5,147 bases of DNA from Pseudomonadota bacterium. Its GTDB lineage: Bacteria; Pseudomonadota; Alphaproteobacteria; Acetobacterales; Acetobacteraceae. How positions within the stretch are numbered: position 1 is the first letter of the stretch; every line of letters starts with the position of its first letter. Of this stretch, positions 1 to 5,147 are shown piece by piece. The stretch spans positions 1-5,147 of the forward strand of contig JAJXSZ010000213.1 of assembly GCA_021784255.1 (NCBI GenBank), given 5' to 3'. Under the pieces are notes generated by a model. That model saw nothing but the letters and a program-made list of their open reading frames with translations, was not told where the DNA came from and did no database searches. The translations under genes and the position numbers were made by a program.

Positions 1-1
1 G

Positions 2-2119
2 GCAATCGGCTTCGGCGCCTTGGCCGCGGATCTCGACCCGTTCAACCCGCTGCGCCTGCAGAACCCGGCGACGTTCGGCGACGAGTTCCTCAACATCCTG
101 CTCTATTATGTCTGCCTGCTGCCGGCCTTCGTGCTGGCGGGGTTGTTCGTCGGCCTTTCCTTCATCGCCGCCCCCGACCGGCTCGGGCGGGTCTATGCCG
201 CGGATCTGGTGGGCGCGGGCACCGGCGCGCTCGCCGTCCTGGCGGCGATGTATGTCGTCCCGCCCTTCAGCCTGCCGCTGGTGCTGCTGCTGCCGGTGGC
301 ACTCGCGGCGCGCGGACGCTGGCCGGCGCTGGCCGCGGGCGCCGCTCTGCTCGCCGCCGGCGCGCCGCTGTTGCTGGCCAATCCCGGCGGCTTCTCCGAG
401 TTCAAGGCGATCTATGCGCCGCTGCACGTGCCGGGCAGCCGCGTCCTCGCGACCACGCTGTCGCCGCGCGGCCTGTTCATGGTGCTCGACGACTTCACCG
501 AGCGCGTCGATATCGACGTGTCGAACGACGCGGCGATGCTTGGCATCAGCGGGCCGCCACGCGCCCTCGGCCTCTATCGCGACGGTGACCGGCTCACCGC
601 CCTGGCGCCGGCGCGGGGCGCGGATGTCGGCTTCGCGCCAAGCGAACTCGATGCGCTGCCCTACATGCTGATCCGCCACCCGCGCGTCCTGCTGATCGGC
701 GCCTCGGGCGGCTGGCGCATTCTGGAAGCAGAAAAGCTCGGCGCCGCCTCGGTCACCGCCGTCGAGCCGGACCCGGCGCTGCGTCGGGCAGCGCGCGTCG
801 CGGGGCCGGTCACCGGCGCCTCGCCGGTCGCGGCGGCGCGACGCGGAAGCTGGGACATCATCGACATCGCACCCGATTTCCTCAACGCCGACCCGCCCAA
901 TGCCAGCGCCTTCGCCGCCGAGGCCATGGCGATGTATCTGCGCCATCTGCGCCCGGGAGGGATTCTTTCCGTTCCGGTTTCGATCCGTGAATTCCCGGCC
1001 TACACCTTGCGGGTTCTCGCGACCGCGCGGCTCGCGCTCGACCAGGCCGGCATCGGCGATCCCGCGGCCCATCTGCTGGTCTACCGCTCGGCCTGGAACG
1101 CGCGGATCCTGGTCTCGCCCAGCCCCTTCGATGCCGCGCGTATCGAGGCCGCCCGGAAATTCTGCGACGACCGCTCCTTCGACGTCAGCTTCTACAAGGG
1201 CATGAACGCCGTCGCCGCACGCGCGGACATCTACAACGACCTGCCGCCGGTCTCCTTTACGACCGGGCAGGTGCAGAGCGGCGGCGGCCCGCACGATGCC
1301 ATCGCCGACGAGGCGCCCGCCACGATCGCGGGCAAGCCGACCGGCTCCGGTCGCGCCTTCGACCTCTCGCCGATCACGCTCGACCGGCCGTTTTTCTATG
1401 ACGTGCTGCGGCTCGGCCAGCTCGGCCTGATCCTGCGGCGCATCGAGCTGCTGCCGCAGGCGGAACTCGGGCCGCTGGTCAACCTCGCGGTACTGGCGCA
1501 GGCGGTGGCGATCGCGCTCGCCGTGCTGGTGCTGCCGCTGCTCGCCGGACGACGGTTGCGCGGGCAGGGTACCGGCCGCGCCTGCGTCTATTTCGCAGCA
1601 CTCGGCCTCGGCTTCCTGTTCATCGAGCTGGTGCTGATCCAGGACGCCAGCTTCTATCTTGACGACGCGACGCTGGGCTTCACCGTGGTGCTCGCGGCGA
1701 TGCTGATCGCGGCGGGGCTGGGCAGCCTGGCCTCCGGCATGATCGGGCGGCCGCGCCGGGCGGTTGCGATGGCCGCGATCGCCGTGGTGGCCTGGGCGCT
1801 GGCGATGCGACTCGGGGCCTGGCCAGCGATGCTGGCGACGCTCGGCTGGGCGCTGCCGGCACGCGCGGCGCTGGTGCTGCTGGCCGTGGCGCCGGTCGCC
1901 TTCGTCATGGGCCTGCCCTTCCCGCTCGGCCTCGGACGGATCCGGCGCGGCCCCTTCCTGCCCTGGGCCTGGGCTCTCAACGGCGCGTTTTCCGTGGTTG
2001 CGACGCCGCTGGCGAACCTGCTCGCCCTCGAACGCGGCTTCGCGGTGGTTCTCAGCGCGGCGGCGCTGCTCTATGGAGTGGCGGCGCTGACTTTCCCGAG
2101 CGCGAGGAGCGAAAATTGA
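2..2119 (+). CDS. Integral membrane spermidine synthase-like protein, 5'-truncated by the window
   Basis: Polytopic membrane protein with a central methyltransferase-like domain, resembling the bacterial 'spermidine synthase-like' membrane family; the reaction is unknown and polyamine synthesis should not be assumed. The frame is open to the left edge, so the in-frame TTG at 20 is probably internal and the first helices are missing. Counting from that TTG, helices lie near residues 26-51, 62-90 and 101-121. A Rossmann-like domain follows: VLLIGASGGW (223-232), an acidic VEPDP (248-252), WDIIDIAPDF (278-287) and LRPGG (310-314). DRPFF (455-459) leads into about seven C-terminal helices. These include FIELVLIQ (534-541), PFPLGLG (633-639) and PWAWALNG (648-655), all typical of the family. 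The glycine loop GASGG and the DIAPD segment are looser than in soluble spermidine synthases, so SAM or decarboxy-SAM binding is uncertain. Its stop overlaps the start of the next gene, implying coupled translation. Confidence 0.85.
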   Translation, partial: AIGFGALAADLDPFNPLRLQNPATFGDEFLNILLYYVCLLPAFVLAGLFVGLSFIAAPDRLGRVYAADLVGAGTGALAVLAAMYVVPPFSLPLVLLLPVALAARGRWPALAAGAALLAAGAPLLLANPGGFSEFKAIYAPLHVPGSRVLATTLSPRGLFMVLDDFTERVDIDVSNDAAMLGISGPPRALGLYRDGDRLTALAPARGADVGFAPSELDALPYMLIRHPRVLLIGASGGWRILEAEKLGAASVTAVEPDPALRRAARVAGPVTGASPVAAARRGSWDIIDIAPDFLNADPPNASAFAAEAMAMYLRHLRPGGILSVPVSIREFPAYTLRVLATARLALDQAGIGDPAAHLLVYRSAWNARILVSPSPFDAARIEAARKFCDDRSFDVSFYKGMNAVAARADIYNDLPPVSFTTGQVQSGGGPHDAIADEAPATIAGKPTGSGRAFDLSPITLDRPFFYDVLRLGQLGLILRRIELLPQAELGPLVNLAVLAQAVAIALAVLVLPLLAGRRLRGQGTGRACVYFAALGLGFLFIELVLIQDASFYLDDATLGFTVVLAAMLIAAGLGSLASGMIGRPRRAVAMAAIAVVAWALAMRLGAWPAMLATLGWALPARAALVLLAVAPVAFVMGLPFPLGLGRIRRGPFLPWAWALNGAFSVVATPLANLLALERGFAVVLSAAALLYGVAALTFPSARSEN
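2104..2109 (+). promoter_or_regulatory. Shine-Dalgarno GAGGAG deciding a TTG start
   Basis: GAGGAG sits inside the last codons of the upstream membrane protein gene, 6 nt before the TTG at 2116. It supports a TTG start for the exported methyltransferase. Starting there keeps the whole signal peptide; the next in-frame ATG, at about residue 38, would delete it. Confidence 0.7.
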
Positions 2120-3165
2120 ACCGAGAGCTGACACGTCGCCGTATCGTCGCCACCGCCATCGCGGCTCCGTTCCTCGCCTCCGCGGCCGACACCTCGGCCC
2201 AGACGACGCCGGCGCCAGCGACGCCGATGCCGACAACTCAGGCACCGGCGGCACCGGCGAGCCAGGCATCGGCGAACCAGGCATCGGCGAACCAGGCATC
2301 GGGGACGGGCTCCGCGACCACGAGCCCTGCTGACGCCACGCAGAGCACGGACGCGCGCCACGGCGTGGACGTGAGCAAGGGCGGCTGGACGCTGCAGACC
2401 TACGAGGCGGCGATGCGCGCGGGCGGGCGGCCGGCGCGGATCTCGGCGGCCGAGTTCCGGGCGATCCAGGATCGTCGGCCGGCGGCGCTGAAGCGCATTG
2501 CGACCTACCTGAAATCGCATCTCGGCCATGCGGATCCAGCAGTGCTCGCTGCGTTCGCGGCCGTGCCTCGCGAGTACTACCACTACAATTACGAGCAGCA
2601 CATGCCGGTGCCGGCCGAGGCTTACGAAAGCGATCCGAAGCCATGGGCCATCGGCTATGGCTCGGCGCTGTCGGACTATCTCGGCCAGGCCTACATGACG
2701 CAGGTGCTGAAGCCGCAACCCGGCCAGACCACGCTCGAGATCGGCACCGGCAGCGGCTATCAGAGCTCGGTGCTGTCGCGCATCGTCGACAAGGCTTATT
2801 CGATCGAGATCATCGCGCCGCTCGGCAAGGCGGTGCACCACATCTTCAAGCCGATCGGCTACGACAACGTCTTCACGCGCGTGGGCGACGGCTATTTCGG
2901 CTGGCCGGAAGTCGATGGTGGGTTCGACCGCATCATCGTTACGTGCTCGGCACAATTCGCGCCGCCCGCCCTGTTCAAGCAGCTCAAGCCGGGCGGGATC
3001 ATGCTGATCCCGATCGGCCAGCCCTTCAAGCGCGGCCAGTTCCTCTACGTCTACACCAAGGATGCGCGCGGCAAGATCCACTCGCGGCGGGATGTCGGCG
3101 TGTTCTTCATTCCGATGACCGGCGCGATCATGAAACGGGCCGAGGCCATGGCGCAGAAATCCTAG
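2116..3165 (+). CDS. Exported protein-L-isoaspartate O-methyltransferase (PIMT/PCMT) family protein
   Basis: PIMT enzymes transfer a methyl group from SAM to isoaspartyl residues to start repair of aged proteins. Here the PCMT domain (about residues 120-340) carries motif I LEIGTGSGY (207-215), GDGYFGWPE (257-265), FDRIIVT (270-276), QLKPGG and the C-terminal VFFIP. Typical bacterial PIMTs are about 210-220 aa and cytosolic; this one is 349 aa. The extra N-terminus starts LTRRRIV, a twin-arginine-like n-region, followed by a hydrophobic stretch to about residue 23 and possible cleavage after ASA23 or TSA28. A low-complexity Pro/Ala/Thr/Ser linker to about residue 80 includes QASAN repeats. 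The catalytic-loop Ser appears kept (S186), but the usual QTxSxP context is replaced by SALSDY, so activity on isoaspartate is not assured. The TTG start overlaps the previous stop (TTGA), indicating coupling. The family call is firm; export is inferred from the signal, and Tat versus Sec is open. Confidence 0.88.
   Translation: MNRELTRRRIVATAIAAPFLASAADTSAQTTPAPATPMPTTQAPAAPASQASANQASANQASGTGSATTSPADATQSTDARHGVDVSKGGWTLQTYEAAMRAGGRPARISAAEFRAIQDRRPAALKRIATYLKSHLGHADPAVLAAFAAVPREYYHYNYEQHMPVPAEAYESDPKPWAIGYGSALSDYLGQAYMTQVLKPQPGQTTLEIGTGSGYQSSVLSRIVDKAYSIEIIAPLGKAVHHIFKPIGYDNVFTRVGDGYFGWPEVDGGFDRIIVTCSAQFAPPALFKQLKPGGIMLIPIGQPFKRGQFLYVYTKDARGKIHSRRDVGVFFIPMTGAIMKRAEAMAQKS
2262..2302 (+). repeat. 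15-nt in-frame tandem repeat in the linker
   Basis: The unit CCAGGCATCGGCGAA occurs twice perfectly (2262-2276, 2277-2291) and then as an 11-nt partial copy. It encodes QASAN-type pentapeptides at residues 50-62 of the exported methyltransferase, inside its disordered linker. The unit is a multiple of three, so copy-number change alters linker length without a frameshift. Confidence 0.85.
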
Positions 3166-3179
3166 GCCGCGCGGCGGCC
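3165..3179 (+). other. Short GC hairpin just after the methyltransferase stop
   Basis: GGCCGC and GCGGCC pair perfectly (6 bp) around a 3-nt GCG loop, beginning at the last base of the TAG stop. No T-run follows, so it is not a standard intrinsic terminator. In a GC-rich genome such a short stem may be chance. If real, it could set mRNA stability or partial attenuation between the methyltransferase and transporter genes. Confidence 0.35.
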
Positions 3180-3184
3180 GTGCG

Positions 3185-3192
3185 GGGGGAGG
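3185..3192 (+). promoter_or_regulatory. Shine-Dalgarno GGGGGAGG placed for the minigene start
   Basis: A strong purine-rich site ends 8 nt before the ATG at 3201, but 19 nt before the transporter ATG at 3212, which is too far for direct use. It is the only good ribosome binding site in this gap. Confidence 0.55.
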
Positions 3193-3200
3193 CAACGACG

Positions 3201-3215
3201 ATGGCGGTGGCATGA
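3201..3215 (+). CDS. Possible four-codon leader minigene (MAVA)
   Basis: ATG GCG GTG GCA TGA is well spaced from the strong Shine-Dalgarno at 3185-3192. Its TGA overlaps the transporter ATG as ATGA. The arrangement fits a ribosome that initiates on the minigene, terminates and restarts on the transporter gene. The alternative is that the ATG is incidental and the ribosome initiates directly at 3212 with a long spacer. No peptide function is implied. Confidence 0.3.
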   Translation: MAVA

Positions 3216-4090
3216 CGCCGGACTTCACGGCGCGCGTCCTCGCTCCCGCGGTCTTCGTCTTTCTCTGGTCGTCCGGTTTCGTTGCCGCGCGCGGCGTGAA
3301 GCCGTTCGTCGCCCCGGACCTGTTCCTGGCCGCACGCTTCATGGCAACGACTCTGATGTTCGGGCTCGTCGCCGCACTCGGCCGCCGCCCCTGGCCGCGA
3401 GCGCGCGACTGGCCGATGCACATGATCGTGGGCGGGGTGCAGTTCGGCGGCTATCTCGGCGCGGTGTACTGGGCGGTCGGGCACGGGCTCACCGCCGGGG
3501 TCGCGGCACTGATCGCCGCCCTGCAGCCGCCGATCACCGCGATCGTCGCCGCGCGCATGTTGCGCGAACGCGTGCCCGTGGTCGTCGTCGCCGGGCTTGC
3601 GCTCGGCTTCGCCGGCGTGGCCCTGGTGGTCGCGCGGCATCTCGGCGGCGCCGGAGGATTTCCGCCGCTGGCGGTGGCCGTCGCCTTCGCGGGAACGCTC
3701 GCGGTCACCGGCGGCATGATCCTGCAGAAGACGCACCTCGCCGCCGCCGACCTCGTGGCCACCAATGCGCTGCAGAATGCCGGCGGCATGGTGTTCTCGC
3801 TCGCCATGGCGCTGCTGCTCGGCGAGCATCGCTGGACCGGCGTCGCGCCACTCTATGGCTGGCTCGCCTATTCCGTCGTCGGGCTTTCCGGGATCGCCGG
3901 GCCGCTGTTCATCTGGCTGATGCGCCGCGGCGAGGCGGCGCGCACCACCTCACTGCTGTTCCTGGTGCCAGCGCTGTCGGCGCTGCAGGCCTGGCTGCTG
4001 TTCGGCGAGACCCTGGGGCCGGTGCAGATCCTGGGCTTTGCGGTGGCGCTCGCCGGTGTCACGCTGGCGCGCAGAAAGGGGGCATCCTGA
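3212..4090 (+). CDS. EamA/DMT-superfamily transporter
   Basis: Inner-membrane carrier of the drug/metabolite transporter superfamily, usually an exporter of amino acids or other small metabolites; the substrate cannot be read from sequence. Its 292 aa fit the usual ten-helix, two-EamA-repeat size. Helix 1 carries FLWSSGFVAARG (17-28). The first repeat ends with LQPPITAIVAARMLRER (104-120) and the second with the matching VPALSALQAWLLFGE (252-266), both hallmark EamA segments. A short basic tail (ARRKGAS) ends the protein. No upstream in-frame start exists in the gap after the methyltransferase, and starting at 3212 leaves about 8 residues before helix 1, as is common. It lacks its own well-spaced ribosome binding site and may be coupled to the minigene before it. 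Its stop overlaps the dehalogenase start by one base, so the two are probably co-expressed. Its place beside an exported SAM-dependent enzyme and a dehalogenase gives two competing ideas about substrate, neither proven. Confidence 0.9.
   Translation: MTPDFTARVLAPAVFVFLWSSGFVAARGVKPFVAPDLFLAARFMATTLMFGLVAALGRRPWPRARDWPMHMIVGGVQFGGYLGAVYWAVGHGLTAGVAALIAALQPPITAIVAARMLRERVPVVVVAGLALGFAGVALVVARHLGGAGGFPPLAVAVAFAGTLAVTGGMILQKTHLAAADLVATNALQNAGGMVFSLAMALLLGEHRWTGVAPLYGWLAYSVVGLSGIAGPLFIWLMRRGEAARTTSLLFLVPALSALQAWLLFGETLGPVQILGFAVALAGVTLARRKGAS
4078..4082 (+). promoter_or_regulatory. Purine-rich ribosome binding site for the dehalogenase
   Basis: AGAAAGGGGG ends 7 nt before the ATG at 4090, inside the final transporter codons. 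It supports this start and coupled translation across the TGATG overlap. Confidence 0.5.
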
Positions 4091-4983
4091 TGTTCGAGGG
4101 GTTCACCACCGCCGAGATTCCCGTCGCCGACGGCGCGCAGCAGGACGGCACGATCCGCGTCCGCCATGGCGGCTCCGGCCCGCCGCTGCTGCTGTTGCAC
4201 GGCAACCCGCAATCGCACGTGATGTGGCGACACATCGCCGCGCGTCTGGCAACGCGCTTCGCCGTCGTGTGCGCCGATCTGCGCGGCTATGGCGACAGCC
4301 TCAAGCCCGCGGTGAGCGCCGATCACGCAGCCTACGCCAAGCGGCGCATGGCGCAGGACATGGTCGATGTCATGGCCGCCCTCGGGCATGGGCCGTTCCG
4401 TCTCGTCGGACACGATCGCGGCGCGCGGGTGGCGCACCGGCTGGCGATCGATCATCCCGGACTCGTCGAGCGCCTGGCAGTGCTCGATATCGTTCCGACA
4501 ATTGAACATTTCGAGCGCACCGACATGGACTTCGCGCTCGGCTACTATCACTGGTTCTGGTTCGCCCAGCCGCACCCGTTCCCCGAAAACCTGATCGACG
4601 CGGCACCGGAGGTATGGCTGCGCTCGCACACGGCGCGCGGCACCGCGCCGGAGGCACTGTTCGGCGCCGAGGCGTGGGCGGAATACCTGCGCCACGCCCG
4701 CGAACCCGCCAACATCCGCGGCATGTGCGAGGACTACCGCGCCGCCGCGTCGATCGACCTCGAGCACGACCGGGCAAGCCGCGCGGCCGGTCATCGTATC
4801 GGCTGCGACACGTTGGTGCTGTGGGGGGAGAGAGGCAGGATCGGCACCTGGTACGAGCCACTGGAAGTCTGGGCCCCCTATGTCGCGGGCCACGTGACCG
4901 GCCATGCGATCCCGAGCGGACATTACCTGGCGGAGGAAGCGCCGGTGGAAACCTTCGCGGCGCTGGAGGCGTTTCTCGGCTGA
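4090..4983 (+). CDS. Alpha/beta hydrolase, fluoroacetate/haloacetate dehalogenase family
   Basis: Likely cytosolic hydrolytic dehalogenase converting a haloacetate to glycolate and halide through an aspartyl ester. From memory it aligns almost without gaps, at offset -1, with the fluoroacetate dehalogenase RPA1163 of Rhodopseudomonas palustris (about 302 aa; here 297). Visible parts are the oxyanion loop HGNPQ (37-41) and nucleophile elbow GHDRGAR with Asp109. Arg110 and Arg113 match the carboxylate-binding pair. The acid is Asp133 (VLDIVPT), the base His278 (SGHYLAEEAP), and the halide-pocket residues His154-Trp155 (YYHWFWFAQP) and Tyr216 (CEDYRA). The HDRGAR and HW/Y set separates it from epoxide hydrolases, which have Trp after the nucleophile and a cap tyrosine pair. 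Odd points: Asn39 where characterised fluoroacetate enzymes have Phe, and Gly184 at the position of the cap Trp185. Family membership is secure; fluoroacetate as the natural substrate is not. No downstream + strand gene follows, so it probably ends the operon. Confidence 0.9.
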   Translation: MFEGFTTAEIPVADGAQQDGTIRVRHGGSGPPLLLLHGNPQSHVMWRHIAARLATRFAVVCADLRGYGDSLKPAVSADHAAYAKRRMAQDMVDVMAALGHGPFRLVGHDRGARVAHRLAIDHPGLVERLAVLDIVPTIEHFERTDMDFALGYYHWFWFAQPHPFPENLIDAAPEVWLRSHTARGTAPEALFGAEAWAEYLRHAREPANIRGMCEDYRAAASIDLEHDRASRAAGHRIGCDTLVLWGERGRIGTWYEPLEVWAPYVAGHVTGHAIPSGHYLAEEAPVETFAALEAFLG

Positions 4984-5000
4984 CCACCGCCGAGAGCAAT

Positions 5001-5012
5001 ATCCGGCCGGAT
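5001..5012. repeat. 12-bp perfect palindrome ATCCGGCCGGAT
   Basis: A perfect inverted repeat with no spacer, 18 nt after the dehalogenase stop in non-coding sequence. It could be a protein-binding site or chance in GC-rich DNA. It has no spacer to form an RNA hairpin loop, so a terminator role is unlikely. Confidence 0.4.
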
Positions 5013-5031
5013 CGCATCATTGAGAGGCATT

Positions 5032-5065
5032 GCCCGCTCTGGAAAACATCGAATCCAGAGCAGGC
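5032..5065. terminator. Possible bidirectional terminator hairpin between convergent genes
   Basis: GCTCTGGA (5036-5043) pairs with TCCAGAGC (5054-5061) around a 10-nt A-rich loop. After one C/A mismatch, GCC (5032-5034) pairs with GGC (5063-5065), giving 11 pairs in total. It lies between the dehalogenase stop and the stop of the presumed - strand gene, where a shared terminator is expected. No T-tract follows on either strand, so it is not a textbook intrinsic terminator. It may instead act with Rho or as a 3'-end stabilising stem. Confidence 0.45.
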
Positions 5066-5073
5066 GATGATCG

Positions 5074-5147
5074 TTACGGTTGCAGCGGACGCCAGTATTC
5101 CGCGACGTAGCCGTCGGCGTCCGCATGCGCGATCCGGGCGGCGATGA
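5074..5147 (-). CDS. C-terminal end of a convergent gene, cut by the window (possibly VOC/glyoxalase family)
   Basis: Reading the - strand from the right edge gives 23 complete codons ending in HADADGYVAEYWRPLQP and a TAA stop. About 19 of the 23 codons end in G or C, like the real genes here, and the composition is natural rather than the Arg/Pro/Ser-rich pattern of shadow frames. The D-x-DG-Y-x-x-E-Y-W pattern resembles the last strand of vicinal oxygen chelate (glyoxalase/bleomycin-resistance) domains, where the Glu binds the metal. That family suggestion rests on very few residues and is weak. Being a real convergent gene end is moderately supported, helped by the hairpin lying between the two stops. 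Confidence 0.45.
   Translation of the reverse strand, partial: IAARIAHADADGYVAEYWRPLQP

Noticed and set aside
20..22. TTG as the true start of the membrane protein
   Set aside because: The frame continues to the left edge with sensible residues (AIGFGA), and the family has further N-terminal helices. No Shine-Dalgarno precedes this TTG. The gene is treated as 5'-truncated.
2643..3215. + strand open frame ending at the TGA in the transporter overlap
   Set aside because: It is a shifted shadow of the PCMT domain. Only its last four codons, after the strong Shine-Dalgarno, are considered, as the minigene.
2071..3423. Long - strand open frame (450 codons) opposite the exported methyltransferase and its flanks
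   Set aside because: Its product is rich in Arg, Ala and His with low-complexity Arg/Cys runs created by the linker repeat, shows no family motif, and lies opposite a clear PCMT gene. It is a typical antisense frame of GC-rich DNA.
3868..4923. Long - strand open frame (351 codons) opposite the dehalogenase
   Set aside because: The + strand carries an intact catalytic set and a ribosome binding site. The - frame has no recognisable motif and arises from high GC.
5032..5065. Hairpin as a classic Rho-independent terminator
   Set aside because: No run of T follows the stem on either strand, so only a tentative terminator or stabiliser call is kept.
4923..5126. Small - strand open frame (67 codons) across the intergenic gap
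   Set aside because: It crosses the hairpin and palindrome, has poor third-position GC and no motif, and conflicts with the better-supported - strand C-terminus in another frame.
4614..5147. + strand open frame running to the right edge
   Set aside because: The Arg/Pro/Gly-rich product overlaps the dehalogenase out of frame and has no family resemblance.

Overview
This is a very GC-rich window from a bacterial chromosome. Codon third positions are almost all G or C, genes are tightly packed, and the gene content (fluoroacetate-dehalogenase-type hydrolase, exported methyltransferase with a twin-arginine-like signal) suggests an alphaproteobacterium. That assignment is inference from composition and protein resemblance, not proof. 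I see no rRNA, tRNA, CRISPR array, insertion sequence or phage gene.

Layout: four genes on the + strand form one apparent operon. (1) The 3' part of a polytopic 'integral membrane spermidine synthase-like' protein, cut by the left window edge. (2) A protein-L-isoaspartate O-methyltransferase (PIMT/PCMT)-family protein that carries a signal peptide and a Pro/Ala/Ser-rich linker, so it is probably exported. Its TTG start overlaps the stop of gene 1 by 4 nt. (3) A ten-helix EamA/DMT-family transporter, preceded by a short GC hairpin and a four-codon minigene that holds the only good Shine-Dalgarno and ends in an ATGA overlap. (4) An alpha/beta hydrolase with the full catalytic set of the fluoroacetate/haloacetate dehalogenases, overlapping gene 3 by 1 nt. 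After gene 4 there is a gap of about 90 bp with a 12-bp palindrome and an imperfect 11-bp hairpin. Then comes what looks like the extreme C-terminus of a convergent - strand gene, cut by the right edge.

How they may fit together: genes 1 and 2 both have class I (Rossmann) methyltransferase folds and are translationally coupled, one in the membrane and one probably in the periplasm. An exported PIMT raises the question of how S-adenosylmethionine (SAM) reaches it. Some DMT-superfamily carriers move SAM, so a link to the co-transcribed EamA protein is worth testing, although nothing in the sequence proves it. The dehalogenase looks like a separate catabolic or detoxifying function sharing the transcript. 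It differs from characterised fluoroacetate dehalogenases in having Asn instead of Phe in the HGxP oxyanion loop and apparently Gly at a Trp cap position. It may therefore have a different halide or substrate preference.
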